Positions 11,144-18,369 are shown, counted from the first letter of the stretch. The stretch is DNA of 64,000 bases from Paenibacillus sp. MMS20-IR301 (GCF_032302195.1 NZ_CP135275.1:5276001-5340000); one strand, 5' to 3'. Notes: a model not told the origin generated them from the letters alone. A program made the numbers and translations.

Positions 11144-11182
11144 AAAAAGGCGCAGCCCCGGAAATTCCGGAAGCTGCGCCTT
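11144..11182 (-). terminator. Terminator, original 3' terminator of tRNA-Thr
   Basis: On the reverse strand AAGGCGCAGC and GCTGCGCCTT form a ten-pair stem with an inner CCGGAA/TTCCGG, followed by TTTTTG. It lies 17 bp beyond the isolated tRNA-Thr 3' half, exactly where a tRNA terminator would have been before an insertion. It can also act on the forward Asp-box gene. Confidence 0.8.
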
Positions 11183-11198
11183 AATTAAGTTATTCGGG

Positions 11199-11245
11199 AT
11201 GCTGGTGAAGGGAATTGAACCCCCGGCCTACGCATTACGAGTGCG
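11199..11245 (-). repeat. 47-bp direct repeat, left attachment site (tRNA-Thr 3' half)
   Basis: These 47 bases are identical to 16642-16688, the 3' half of the intact tRNA-Thr gene from the anticodon stem to the discriminator base. The upstream half of the tRNA is absent here. This is the typical scar of site-specific insertion into a tRNA gene. Confidence 0.92.
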
Positions 11246-11347
11246 ACCAAGCTAGTATTTACTAGGCTTTATAGTGGTTTATAAGCATAATTTATATACC
11301 GAAAATACGTATAGATACTTAAGGAGGTTTTTAGATATTTGGATGCC

Positions 11348-11367
11348 GTTAGAAGTCTTGTTAGAAG
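11348..11367. repeat. GTTAGAAG direct-repeat pair near left att
   Basis: GTTAGAAG occurs at 11348-11355 and 11360-11367. The same octamer occurs as a pair in the same orientation at 16553-16571, inside the other end of the island. Paired short repeats flanking the core at about 70-100 bp are typical of integrase arm-binding sites. A near palindrome around CTAGTATTTACTAG (11252-11265) also abuts the core. Confidence 0.45.
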
Positions 11368-11436
11368 AAAGTATTCGCTCATTTACCAATAAATAAATGA
11401 ACAGAAGCTAAATCTGAGGGAGAATTGGGGGCAGCG

Positions 11437-11523
11437 TTAACGCCGTCCCCGAGCTTTAATTAGCGCAACTACCGAGACTGCCAGCGCGGCAATTATAATA
11501 ATCCAAGTTATCACATTTAGCAT
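11437..11523 (-). CDS. Small hydrophobic peptide (28 aa)
   Basis: ATG 11523 has AAAGGAGG seven bases upstream. The 28-residue product is one transmembrane helix (VITWIIIIAALAVSVVAL) with a basic KARGRR tail. It lies inside the tRNA-Thr island. Size, hydrophobicity and basic end recall type I toxin peptides and small phage membrane proteins, but no specific family match can be claimed and no antisense RNA promoter was identified. Confidence 0.55.
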   Translation of the reverse strand: MLNVITWIIIIAALAVSVVALIKARGRR

Positions 11524-11597
11524 TTGAGTGCCTCCTTTAAAGGGCTGTTGCCCACCATATTTTATTTTTCTACTGGATCCATCTTCAGACGGACAGC

Positions 11598-11837
11598 TTA
11601 CCATCTCTCCCAACATTCCTGAATTCCGTTTATTTCAAGAAAGTAATTTGCACGACGCTCGGTGTCAAATATAAGTCCTCTGCGTTTGCAACACCATTCT
11701 TCCGCTTCTGCAATTTGTTCTTCCGTGTAATCTTTGTTGGCTGCTTCTTCATCTTCTAAGTCGAAAAACATTTCAAAGTCTTCCCAATCACCAATGATGG
11801 GTATTCCGTTAAATGGGCACTTAAACCTTACTCTCAT
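11598..11837 (-). CDS. Hypothetical acidic island protein
   Basis: ATG 11837 (MRVRFKCPF) lies six bases after GGAGGAG; the longer TTG start at 11852 overlaps that site and is rejected. The 79-residue protein is strongly acidic (DLEDEEAANKDYTEEQIAEAEEW), has three Cys including a CC pair, and ends in GIQECWERW. It resembles small phage or island proteins of unknown role. It is divergent from the gene at 11896. Confidence 0.65.
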   Translation of the reverse strand: MRVRFKCPFNGIPIIGDWEDFEMFFDLEDEEAANKDYTEEQIAEAEEWCCKRRGLIFDTERRANYFLEINGIQECWERW

Positions 11838-11895
11838 TATTATCTCCTCCAAGGTTAAAGCTGGCTCAGGAGGAAATGACCAAAGAGGAGTAGTA

Positions 11896-12117
11896 ATGGT
11901 TATGGATTGGGAAGAATACCATTATCGAGCTATATTGCAATCCGCAGCTTCAACTGATCCCAAGGATTTGGTCAGTGCAGCAAACAACTACGTAGCAAAT
12001 TTCGCTGCTCATTCCATGCTTGTCCGCCGTAATCTTACATTAGAAGATCTGGAACCAGTGGTTAAAGCATACGATCGAATTTTCGATGGGTACTGGAGTA
12101 AACAAGTCGAAGAATAG
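11896..12117 (+). CDS. Hypothetical small helical protein
   Basis: ATG 11896 follows GAGGAG by five bases; the longer frame upstream overlaps the divergent gene and is rejected. The 73-residue product (MVMDWEEYHYRAIL...) is mostly helical and acidic, with a NYVANFAAHSMLVRRNLTLEDLEPVVKAYD segment. No family is recognised. It is divergently arranged with the acidic protein gene, in the AT-rich island. Confidence 0.65.
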   Translation: MVMDWEEYHYRAILQSAASTDPKDLVSAANNYVANFAAHSMLVRRNLTLEDLEPVVKAYDRIFDGYWSKQVEE

Positions 12118-12277
12118 ACGCAGAAGAACCCCGCCAAATAACTATACGAGGTCCACTTGTATGTCTTTAGTTTTGAATAAAACAATAGCAATAGATAATT
12201 CGTCTTGTTCATTAACAAATTAACTAATCATGTGCTACTTTAAAGCCTTCTACAGCCCTTACAAATTGCGAATGTCA

Positions 12278-13210
12278 TTAAATATGGGATGCAGCCTTAA
12301 TAGGTACAATCGGGTCACTGTAGAGTGAAGTTGTTTTACCAGTAACTCTTCTTACGACAATAAGCGTTATTGCTATAATAATTATAAAGAGAGCCAGTAA
12401 TTGTGAAATTCTTACGTTTCCATACACGGGATCAAGATAACCTTGTTCAAAACCTAAGGACATCATAGGTGACCACAATCCATTAACAATGTAAGGGATC
12501 CAGCTCGGAGACTGAAAGCCCAAGCTATCTGTTCGCAATGCCTCTATGAAAAAACGCCCTGCGGAATACCAGATGAAATAAGACATAAATAGTTCACCAG
12601 AGCGCAAAAATTTCTGCCTTCGCAAAATCAGCAATAGAATGAGGCCAACCAAATTCCAAAACGATTCGTATAAAAATGTAGGATGATGAAATACTCCTTC
12701 AATTTCCATCTGATTGACAATGAAGTCAGGGAGATGCAATTTTTCGATGAGGAAGGTTTCTTCAACCGGTCCGCCATACGCCTCCTGATTAACATAGTTG
12801 CCCCATCGACCAATCAATTGGCCTACAATTAACCCCGGAGCACAAATATCCGCCATACGCCAAAAACTATACCCTTTCTTCCGAAAAAATATTACAGCGA
12901 ATACAACCGCGCCAATTAATGCACCATAAATTGCAATACCACCATTCCAAATTTTGAAGACTCCCCAGATGTTATCTCTGTAGTCATCCCATTTAAATAC
13001 AATGTAATATATACGAGCGCCGATGATAGCAGAAGGTAATCCTAACAAGAGCATATCCATGAATACTTCCTGAGGAATATTAAATCTTTTCTTCCCTTCA
13101 TAGATTACAAATAATAAACCAATTAACGCTGCCATACCAAGAATTAAACCATACCAGTGTATATTTATTGCCCCTAATGAAAAAGCAATTTTGTTCAATT
13201 GCAAGTACAT
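12278..13210 (-). CDS. lgt: Prolipoprotein diacylglyceryl transferase (island copy)
   Basis: Transfers diacylglyceryl from phosphatidylglycerol to the lipobox Cys of prelipoproteins at the membrane. The 310-residue protein has about seven membrane segments and the Lgt signature GRWGNYVNQEAYGG, plus HPTFLYES and RFFIEALRTDSL near the C-terminus. At the position of the HGG motif it reads IYGALIG, with Tyr where the E. coli and B. subtilis enzymes have His; its effect is uncertain. The start is either this ATG or a TTG at 13231, whose ribosome-binding site is too close. It follows an oxidoreductase and a MerR gene in the same direction. The AT-rich composition and island position suggest an acquired extra copy, although a second lgt elsewhere cannot be shown from this window. 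Confidence 0.9.
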   Translation of the reverse strand: MYLQLNKIAFSLGAINIHWYGLILGMAALIGLLFVIYEGKKRFNIPQEVFMDMLLLGLPSAIIGARIYYIVFKWDDYRDNIWGVFKIWNGGIAIYGALIGAVVFAVIFFRKKGYSFWRMADICAPGLIVGQLIGRWGNYVNQEAYGGPVEETFLIEKLHLPDFIVNQMEIEGVFHHPTFLYESFWNLVGLILLLILRRQKFLRSGELFMSYFIWYSAGRFFIEALRTDSLGFQSPSWIPYIVNGLWSPMMSLGFEQGYLDPVYGNVRISQLLALFIIIIAITLIVVRRVTGKTTSLYSDPIVPIKAASHI

Positions 13211-13251
13211 CACTTTCAATTCACTCTCCAAATCACCTTAAGTATAAATAA

Positions 13252-13845
13252 TTATAATTGAGTTCCAATTTTATACGCCTCGTCAAGATGATTGTTAAAG
13301 AGAATTTCTTTATTCTGCTCAACATGATCATCAAATTCCCCTAAAGTGTTTGTCATAAAATGCACTTTAGAATCTCTCACACCAACAAAGCCGGATAAAC
13401 CGATGTTAAAGTAGTGCTCCATCATTTGATGATAATTACGTTTTTCCAATTTTACTTGTGTAAACCCAGTCAAAGCAATCCATCTAATACACTTTACTGG
13501 AAGCTTATTTGAATTTCCATACGCAAAACCAAAATTCCATACCCGGTCAAGGTAACCCTTCATGATTGCGGGTACACTATACCACCAAACTGGAAATACA
13601 AAAACAAGAGCCTCACTAGATTGAATTCTTTTCATCTGCCGCTGGACCTCTTCAGAGTACACCTTATCAGGGTTATTCCAATCGGGTTCGTCCGAGGTTA
13701 AAAGAACAGGGTTAAATCCTTCTTTGTAAAGGTCTACTAATTCGTATTGGTTACCAGCTGCTTCAATACCACTAATTAAGCGCTTTGTTACATTCATAGT
13801 TAAGGAATCTTCCCTCGGGTGAGCTACAACAATTAGCACTTTCAT
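13252..13845 (-). CDS. NAD(P)H-dependent flavodoxin-fold oxidoreductase
   Basis: ATG 13845 has AAAGGAG at proper spacing. The 197-residue protein starts MKVLIVVAHPREDSLTMNVTKRL, the flavodoxin_2 FMN-binding loop, and contains VFVFPVWWYSVPAIMKGYLDRVWNFGFAYG, diagnostic of the MdaB/YabF/NQO-like quinone reductases. It probably reduces quinones or nitro-compounds using NAD(P)H. It lies directly behind a MerR-family regulator, a common pair in which the regulator senses a toxic compound and induces the reductase. Confidence 0.88.
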   Translation of the reverse strand: MKVLIVVAHPREDSLTMNVTKRLISGIEAAGNQYELVDLYKEGFNPVLLTSDEPDWNNPDKVYSEEVQRQMKRIQSSEALVFVFPVWWYSVPAIMKGYLDRVWNFGFAYGNSNKLPVKCIRWIALTGFTQVKLEKRNYHQMMEHYFNIGLSGFVGVRDSKVHFMTNTLGEFDDHVEQNKEILFNNHLDEAYKIGTQL

Positions 13846-13905
13846 ATTTTTATACTCCTTTATCTGTGACTTAATCAAAGGTTAAACCCTACCAACATTG
13901 TAGAG

Positions 13906-14709
13906 TCAAGGATTAATTTGAGCGACTATCCCCCATGAGCTGATATCGTTATTATTAGGTAGGACCGTGTAACAAAATTCATATACATCGCTAAGTAATG
14001 TTTTATTATTTTTCTTTACGAAATTCTTAAACTTCATGTAATACATTTTTGATTTTGAGTAGCTGTCCTCAATGTAAAGGGAACAGTATGTTCCCTTTGG
14101 TAAACGAATTTCTTCAAAACCTTCAGGTACAACGGAAGGATCTTCAAGAAATAAATAAGATGCTAAAAATTGGTTTTGTAGAAATTTGGATTTTTCCACA
14201 ATAAATCCTGGACTTACATTAATATAATCCAAAGAATTGGGTAATGAGATGAACGATTTATAGTACTCTGTTTCCTGGTCTCTTGTTGAAGAAACATTCA
14301 CAGCTTTACTATAAATAGTTCTTTCTTGAAATTCAGAAGTTACAATTTCATTTGTAGGATGCGATTTCAAGGCCTTGAAAATATCTTGTCTTAACTGAAT
14401 CCCCTGTTTTAATTTTGTTAATTCCTCAATGCTTTGTTCAATGTGTTTAATCTGTGCTGAATACAATATGTCCAGTTTATTTAGATCCCAATCATCTATA
14501 CTCGAGTTCTTTATTTCAGCGATGGATAGATTAATGCTTTTTAAAACCTTAATATGATGCAATTGCTGTAGTTGACTGAGTGTGTAATAACGATATCCTG
14601 TTTCCTGATTAACGTGGGCTGGAGAAAACAGTCCGATTTTATCGTAATACCGCAAGGTTTGTTGAGGAATACCAAACAACTTTGAAATTTCTCCTATTCT
14701 AAACATCAT
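13906..14709 (-). CDS. MerR-family transcriptional regulator
   Basis: The N-terminal winged helix-turn-helix reads RIGEISKLFGIPQQTLRYYDKIGLFSP followed by GYRYYTLSQLQQLHHIKVLKSINLS. A coiled-coil dimer helix (about residues 80-115) links to a C-terminal domain of about 150 residues that fits a GyrI-like ligand-binding fold. ATG 14709 is chosen with AAGGATG upstream; ATG 14706 and 14715 are alternatives. It is first in the reverse-strand unit with the oxidoreductase and lgt and probably regulates them; no MerR operator was identified with confidence. Confidence 0.88.
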   Translation of the reverse strand: MMFRIGEISKLFGIPQQTLRYYDKIGLFSPAHVNQETGYRYYTLSQLQQLHHIKVLKSINLSIAEIKNSSIDDWDLNKLDILYSAQIKHIEQSIEELTKLKQGIQLRQDIFKALKSHPTNEIVTSEFQERTIYSKAVNVSSTRDQETEYYKSFISLPNSLDYINVSPGFIVEKSKFLQNQFLASYLFLEDPSVVPEGFEEIRLPKGTYCSLYIEDSYSKSKMYYMKFKNFVKKNNKTLLSDVYEFCYTVLPNNNDISSWGIVAQINP

Positions 14710-14810
14710 ATTCATCCTTCTGTATCCCTACTTTCGAATTACTTATTTATACTTATATTCACAAAATTTAAAAACCTAAATGGATTTGATATTAATGATA
14801 AATTCAAATT

Positions 14811-14837
14811 AAAAAAGCCATCAGCTAATGGCTTCTT
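14811..14837 (-). terminator. Short hairpin terminator
   Basis: AAGCCAT and ATGGCTT form a seven-pair stem. On the reverse strand it is followed by TTTTTT, so it would stop transcripts running toward the MerR gene. No gene is seen upstream of it on that strand, so it may be a leftover of island assembly. Confidence 0.6.
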
Positions 14838-14960
14838 AATGATCATTCTGTAGATGTATTTTCCGCTATATAACATTGATTAGCAAACCTTATGACACCC
14901 AAACTCCTAGACTTTTTTTAATAAGACCTTATGATCTGCAACCCGGACTATATAATGATA

Positions 14961-15007
14961 CCTGAATTGGAAATATGGTATAATAAATAATTCCCTGAAT
15001 TGGAAAT
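14961..15007 (+). promoter_or_regulatory. Promoter with 14-bp direct repeats before the DUF3800 gene
   Basis: CCTGAATTGGAAAT occurs at 14961-14974 and again at 14994-15007, 33 bp apart (three helical turns). A TATAAT at 14979-14984 lies between them. The geometry suggests a repressor site on both faces of the promoter; no regulator is identified. Confidence 0.45.
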
Positions 15008-15020
15008 GGAGGTCTATGCA

Positions 15021-15857
15021 TTGCAATATATTATATATACAGATGAATCTGAAAAAAAGGGGAGGTACTTTGGGAATTTTTATGGGGGGACTTTAATCAG
15101 ATCTACTGATTTTGATTATATTAACAAGGAACTAAACAAAAAAAGAGAGGAATTAAATCTTACTGGTGAAATAAAGTGGCAAAAAGTAACAGAAAACTAT
15201 TTAGAAAAGTATATGGACATCATTAATTTGTTTTTCGACTTTGTAAAAGAGGACAAAGTAAAAATCAGAATTATGTTTACCCATAATATGTACCAAGCAG
15301 TTGGATTAAACGAAGCACAGAAGGGCAATGAGTATTTCTTACTGTACTACCAATTCTTCAAACATATTTTCGGATTTCAATATTCTAACCCTACAAATGA
15401 ACCTATCTCTTTATATATTTTATTGGATCAACTTCCTGACAAAAAAGAAAAAAATGAGGAGTTTAAAAAATTTATATATTCCCTTCAGTATCAGGAAATA
15501 TTCGTCGAATCAAAATTACATTTCAAAAGTATGGATGATATAGGCGAAGCTACCTCACATGAACACATAATATTGCAATGCCTCGATGTTGTTCTCGGGT
15601 CTATGGAATTTAAGTTAAATGGAAAAGATCAAGATAAGCCTCCGGGGCAAAGATTACGAGGAAAAAGAACACGAGCAAAAGAAAAATTGTACAAACTAAT
15701 TAATAAAAGAATACGCGAAATATATCCTAATTTTAATATCGGTGCGACAACAGGTTGTTCTGATCTAAGCGATCGGTGGTCACATCCTTATAGACATTGG
15801 AAGTTTGAACCCAAGTATACTAAAGTTAACACTCAATACAATTCAAAAAATAAATGA
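15021..15857 (+). CDS. DUF3800 domain protein
   Basis: TTG 15021 is chosen because GGAGG lies eight bases upstream and the product then starts MQYIIYTDES; a longer TTG start at 15000 has no ribosome-binding site. The 278-residue protein has the DUF3800 layout: an N-terminal Y-x-D-E-S strand, a glycine-rich hairpin (NFYGGTLI), a central helical part and a C-terminal ILQCLDVVLGSMEF helix corresponding to the Q-x-x-D-x-x-x-G motif. The family is thought to have an RNase H-like fold, is common on mobile elements and phage-defence islands, and has no settled function. It is very AT-rich and ends in a structured 3' region. A host-defence or element-maintenance role is inference. Confidence 0.82.
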   Translation: MQYIIYTDESEKKGRYFGNFYGGTLIRSTDFDYINKELNKKREELNLTGEIKWQKVTENYLEKYMDIINLFFDFVKEDKVKIRIMFTHNMYQAVGLNEAQKGNEYFLLYYQFFKHIFGFQYSNPTNEPISLYILLDQLPDKKEKNEEFKKFIYSLQYQEIFVESKLHFKSMDDIGEATSHEHIILQCLDVVLGSMEFKLNGKDQDKPPGQRLRGKRTRAKEKLYKLINKRIREIYPNFNIGATTGCSDLSDRWSHPYRHWKFEPKYTKVNTQYNSKNK

Positions 15858-15926
15858 GCCCCACTTCACCTACTAAGTAGCCCACGTGGAACGTAAGCCT
15901 TCGGTGATAGTCAAGCTCATTGTATT
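15853..15926 (+). ncRNA. Structured RNA candidate at the DUF3800 3' end
   Basis: AATGAGC at 15853-15859, which contains the stop codon, pairs perfectly with GCTCATT at 15915-15921 and is followed by TGTATTTTTATT. The enclosed 55 nt hold smaller pairings (CTAC/GTAG at 15870-15880, CCACGTGG at 15882-15889, TCACC with GGTGA across the loop). This is more elaborate than a plain terminator. Conserved RNA motifs next to DUF3800 genes have been described in comparative RNA surveys; membership in one of those classes was not tested. Confidence 0.4.
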
Positions 15927-16018
15927 TTTATTATATCGTCTGCCCAAATATTTTGCAATGGGTTATAAGCAACTTTTATAATGTATCAAAAATACATTCA
16001 TAGTTCAAGTGTTTTTTC

Positions 16019-16047
16019 AGGACAGACTTTAGTATAACGTCTGTCCT
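16019..16047 (+). terminator. Hairpin downstream of the DUF3800 region
   Basis: AGGACAGAC and GTCTGTCCT form a perfect nine-pair stem with an 11-nt loop, followed by TTATATTTG. It is a terminator-like element with a weak T run on the forward strand. Confidence 0.5.
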
Positions 16048-16099
16048 TTATATTTGTTCATATGAGCGGAAACTTATACCTTTTAATAATTATTCTCTT

Positions 16100-16480
16100 T
16101 TATTCGTTCGGCATGCCCGCGGCTGCCCGCAGGTGATTAGCCATGTTGTTGTAGTAAGCCATAGCCGACTTATCGCCCTTTACCTTTGCCGCTTGCCAGC
16201 CGGGAGACAACCACCGGAAAACCAACTCCTGGACATTGCTCTTCGGCAACTGTGTGAACGGTGCAGTTGATCCCGGCTGCAAAGGGATGCACGCAGCCAG
16301 CCGCAGGTTATTAGCAAGATTATGCAGATGCTGCATACCTACTGAGTCACCTGCCTGCCGAGCAGTAAACCACGCCGGAGATACATAATCATCAATGAGT
16401 GCCTGGGCCACACTGACCGGCAACTGCACGGCAGCAGGAACCGCAATAACCGCCGGCTCTTAAGCAGTGCTCCGGGGCAT
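16100..16480 (-). pseudogene. Two-repeat hypothetical protein interrupted by a stop
   Basis: A plausible ATG at 16480 (AAGGATGG eight bases upstream) opens MPRSTA and then meets an in-frame TAA at 16460-16462. The same frame continues as EPAVIAVPAAVQLPVSVAQ and on to 16100. The continuing part contains two homologous segments of about 45 residues (SPAWFTARQAGD...LHNLANNLRLAA and SPGWQAAKVKGD...YNNMANHLRAAA). No function is known. Restarting at the GTG at 16429 is possible but has no ribosome-binding site, so a nonsense-inactivated gene is the simpler reading. It is more GC-rich than the rest of the island. Confidence 0.5.
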
Positions 16481-16552
16481 TGGCGATTCCATCCTTGGAA
16501 CGCGTAAAGAAGTCGCAATAACGACCGAAACCCCCACTTTACTTAACTAAAG

Positions 16553-16571
16553 GTTAGAAGAATGTTAGAAG
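16553..16571. repeat. GTTAGAAG direct-repeat pair near right att
   Basis: GTTAGAAG occurs at 16553-16560 and 16564-16571, matching the pair at 11348-11367 in sequence and orientation. It lies about 70 bp inside the right attachment core. Confidence 0.45.
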
Positions 16572-16585
16572 ACGGCCGGTTTAAT

Positions 16586-16623
16586 AAAAAACGACGCGGC
16601 CCCGAAACCCCGGAAACCGCGCC
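16586..16623 (-). terminator. Terminator of tRNA-Thr
   Basis: On the reverse strand GGCGCGG pairs with CCGCGT around a GC-rich loop, followed by CGTTTTTT. It lies 20 nt beyond the tRNA 3' end and would be supplied by the inserted element. Confidence 0.75.
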
Positions 16624-16641
16624 ACTATCGAATTTGCAAAC

Positions 16642-16688
16642 ATGCTGGTGAAGGGAATTGAACCCCCGGCCTACGCATTACGAGTGCG
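16642..16688 (-). repeat. 47-bp direct repeat, right attachment site
   Basis: Identical to 11199-11245. It forms the 3' half of the functional tRNA-Thr gene, so insertion restored the tRNA. Confidence 0.92.
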
Positions 16689-16714
16689 TTGCTCTACCCC
16701 TGAGCTACACCAGC
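16643..16714 (-). tRNA. tRNA-Thr (CGT anticodon)
   Basis: On the reverse strand the sequence starts GCTGGTGTAGCTC and ends CACCAGC plus discriminator A, giving a perfect seven-pair acceptor stem. The anticodon stem ACGCA/TGCGT carries the loop CTCGTAA, anticodon CGT, which reads ACG. The T arm GGGGGTTCAATTCCC is canonical. CCA is not encoded. The 72-nt gene is intact despite the insertion at its 3' half. Confidence 0.95.
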
Positions 16715-16812
16715 TTAAAGGGATGCTTACTCTGCCAAACAAAAAATATTATAACTCTTCCGGCAGAAAACGCAACCCCTTTCCGTCTATAACCTCTTAT
16801 GTTGCTTAAGCC

Positions 16813-17586
16813 CTATGCAAGTCCCAGTCTGCGGAAGTAGTCCAGTGCCTGCTTGGCACTTTCCAGCGAAGATACCGCATAGACCTCCTGTTCGACAATA
16901 TAGTACAGAATTCCGCTTTCCTCCGCTGCATCAAAAACGCTTTGGAAATCTACCGCCCCTTGTCCAAGGTCCGTTTCTTCATGATCTGCCCCGAAATCCT
17001 TAATGTGAACCAGCGGCACACGGCCCGCATAGCGGGTGACATAGTCAACCGGCCGGGCCCCGCCCCGGTATACCCAGCCCAGATCAAATTCTGCAAGCAT
17101 ATGCTCTCCCGGAATCTGCTCCAGCCAGATATCGATGATCGCCTTGCCGTCCACTTGCTGGAATTCATAGGCATGGTTATGGTAGCCGTATTTCATGCCA
17201 GCCGCCCGTACCATCGCAGACGCCTTCTCCAGAAACGGAACTACCGCTGCTACATCCTCGGCAGACGGATTCTCCGGCAAGGGTGCCGCCGGGGTAATTA
17301 TATATTGAAGTCCAAGCTCTGCCGCATATTCAATCTCTTGGGATAATGCTTTCTCCATGTTGTCCAGGCTGCTGAAATCCAGGCCCACATGCGCCGAGGG
17401 CGCCTTAAGCCCCAGCTTGTCCAGCGTACGGCGAAGCTCCCCGGCAGGCACGCCGAAGTATCCGGCAAATTCCACTGCCCCGTATCCCATTTCGGCAACC
17501 TTAGCCAGTGTGCCCAGGAAATCCTGCTCACTCTGGTCACGCAGCGTGTACATCTGAATACCTACTTGCGGTGATTCTCCTGCCAT
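16813..17586 (-). CDS. Sugar phosphate isomerase/epimerase family protein
   Basis: ATG 17586 follows AAGGAG. The 257-residue protein is a xylose isomerase-like TIM barrel: VGIQMYTLRDQ at the first strand, GYGAVEFAGYFG at the second, KYGYHNHAYEF with a metal-binding His pair, LAEFDLGWVYRGG, PLVHIKDFG and a final YYIVEQEVY strand with the metal-binding Glu. It is related to IolE and to inosose/ketose epimerases. The true substrate is unknown. The next reverse-strand gene, for the thiamine-binding-type protein, lies 71 bp upstream and is not clearly linked in function. Confidence 0.88.
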   Translation of the reverse strand: MAGESPQVGIQMYTLRDQSEQDFLGTLAKVAEMGYGAVEFAGYFGVPAGELRRTLDKLGLKAPSAHVGLDFSSLDNMEKALSQEIEYAAELGLQYIITPAAPLPENPSAEDVAAVVPFLEKASAMVRAAGMKYGYHNHAYEFQQVDGKAIIDIWLEQIPGEHMLAEFDLGWVYRGGARPVDYVTRYAGRVPLVHIKDFGADHEETDLGQGAVDFQSVFDAAEESGILYYIVEQEVYAVSSLESAKQALDYFRRLGLA

Positions 17587-17656
17587 GTAACAATCAGCTC
17601 CTTAGCGGTTATTTAATCATACCTTGTCATTCCCTACTGCAATACAGGCAGCAGCA

Positions 17657-17965
17657 TTATTCCCCCAGCAGCTTACGTTCAACGGACTCCAGCTTGCTGC
17701 GGCTTGTCGAGGGCTTGTCCCGCCGGTCATCAATTTTGAGTGAAGTCGAAACTCTCAGTGCCCCTGCTGTAAACGGCGACTCATGCAGCGCTTCCACAGC
17801 CGCCAGAATCCGCGCAACCGGCCCCTCAATAATCGTCCCCATGGAGGTAAGCTCATAGGTGATTCCCTCCACCGTCTGCAGCACACGCTGCATTTCAGCC
17901 ACATAGCCGCTGAGACTGGTGCTGCCGGTGCCGACCGGTATAACGGTTACTTCGCCAATTGCCAT
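17657..17965 (-). CDS. MTH1187-family thiamine-binding protein
   Basis: ATG 17965 (MAIGEVTVIPVGTGSTSLSGYVAEMQRVL) has GGGAGGG at proper spacing; upstream in-frame starts lack one. The 102-residue protein matches the MTH1187/YkoF-type ferredoxin-like fold, with YELTSMGTIIEGPVARILAAVEALHES as the second strand-helix unit. Some family members bind thiamine or related compounds; others are uncharacterised. The C-terminal tail is charged and probably disordered. Confidence 0.85.
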   Translation of the reverse strand: MAIGEVTVIPVGTGSTSLSGYVAEMQRVLQTVEGITYELTSMGTIIEGPVARILAAVEALHESPFTAGALRVSTSLKIDDRRDKPSTSRSKLESVERKLLGE

Positions 17966-18230
17966 TTTGTAATCCCTCCCCGGAATATTGTGCACAGCCT
18001 GCCCTTTCCTCTCCATTGTAACCCTTCTCATGCCCGCCTACAAACAGCCTGCCGCTTCTTTTTCCAGCCCTGTTTCTGTGGGATTATCCCTGAAATTCTC
18101 ATTTTCTCCTGAAGCTATTACTATATCCCTAAAATAGTTTCACGAGGGACATGCGTACTATATTTATGGAGTCTTTGTGGCAGCTTTTGGGACAATTTAT
18201 GACTCATTGAAGACAAAATTTGCAGTCAGA

Positions 18231-18274
18231 CTGTGGATTACCTGTGGACTAACTGTGGATCAGCTGTGAGTAAA
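18231..18274 (+). promoter_or_regulatory. Four tandem 11-bp DnaA-box-like repeats
   Basis: Units start at 18231, 18242, 18253 and 18264: CTGTGGATTAC, CTGTGGACTAA, CTGTGGATCAG and CTGTGAGTAAA. Each holds a 7-8 of 9 match to TGTGGATAA, the complement of the DnaA box TTATCCACA. The exact 11-bp period puts all sites on one face of the helix. They lie upstream of the nrdDG promoter region. DnaA control of nrd genes is known in other bacteria; binding here is inference. Confidence 0.5.
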
Positions 18275-18321
18275 ACCCGGGAAGCCGCTCCACGCCTGGA
18301 TTTCCAAAAAAATGTTTACAA

Positions 18322-18369
18322 ACACAATATATTGAGTTACTTTTATTTAACAACAACAAAATATAGTAG
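18322..18369 (+). promoter_or_regulatory. Pair of NrdR boxes
   Basis: ACACAATATATTGAGT (18322-18337) is close to the NrdR consensus acaCwAtATaTwGtgt. A weaker copy, CAACAAAATATAGTAG (18354-18369), lies 32 bp downstream, the usual spacing for paired NrdR boxes. The second box directly abuts the cobalamin riboswitch, so the promoter should overlap the pair. NrdR represses ribonucleotide reductase genes when dATP is high. Confidence 0.7.

Noticed and set aside
11199..11245. A second tRNA-Thr gene
   Set aside because: Only the 3' half from the anticodon stem is present; the 5' half is replaced by unrelated sequence, so it cannot fold as a tRNA.
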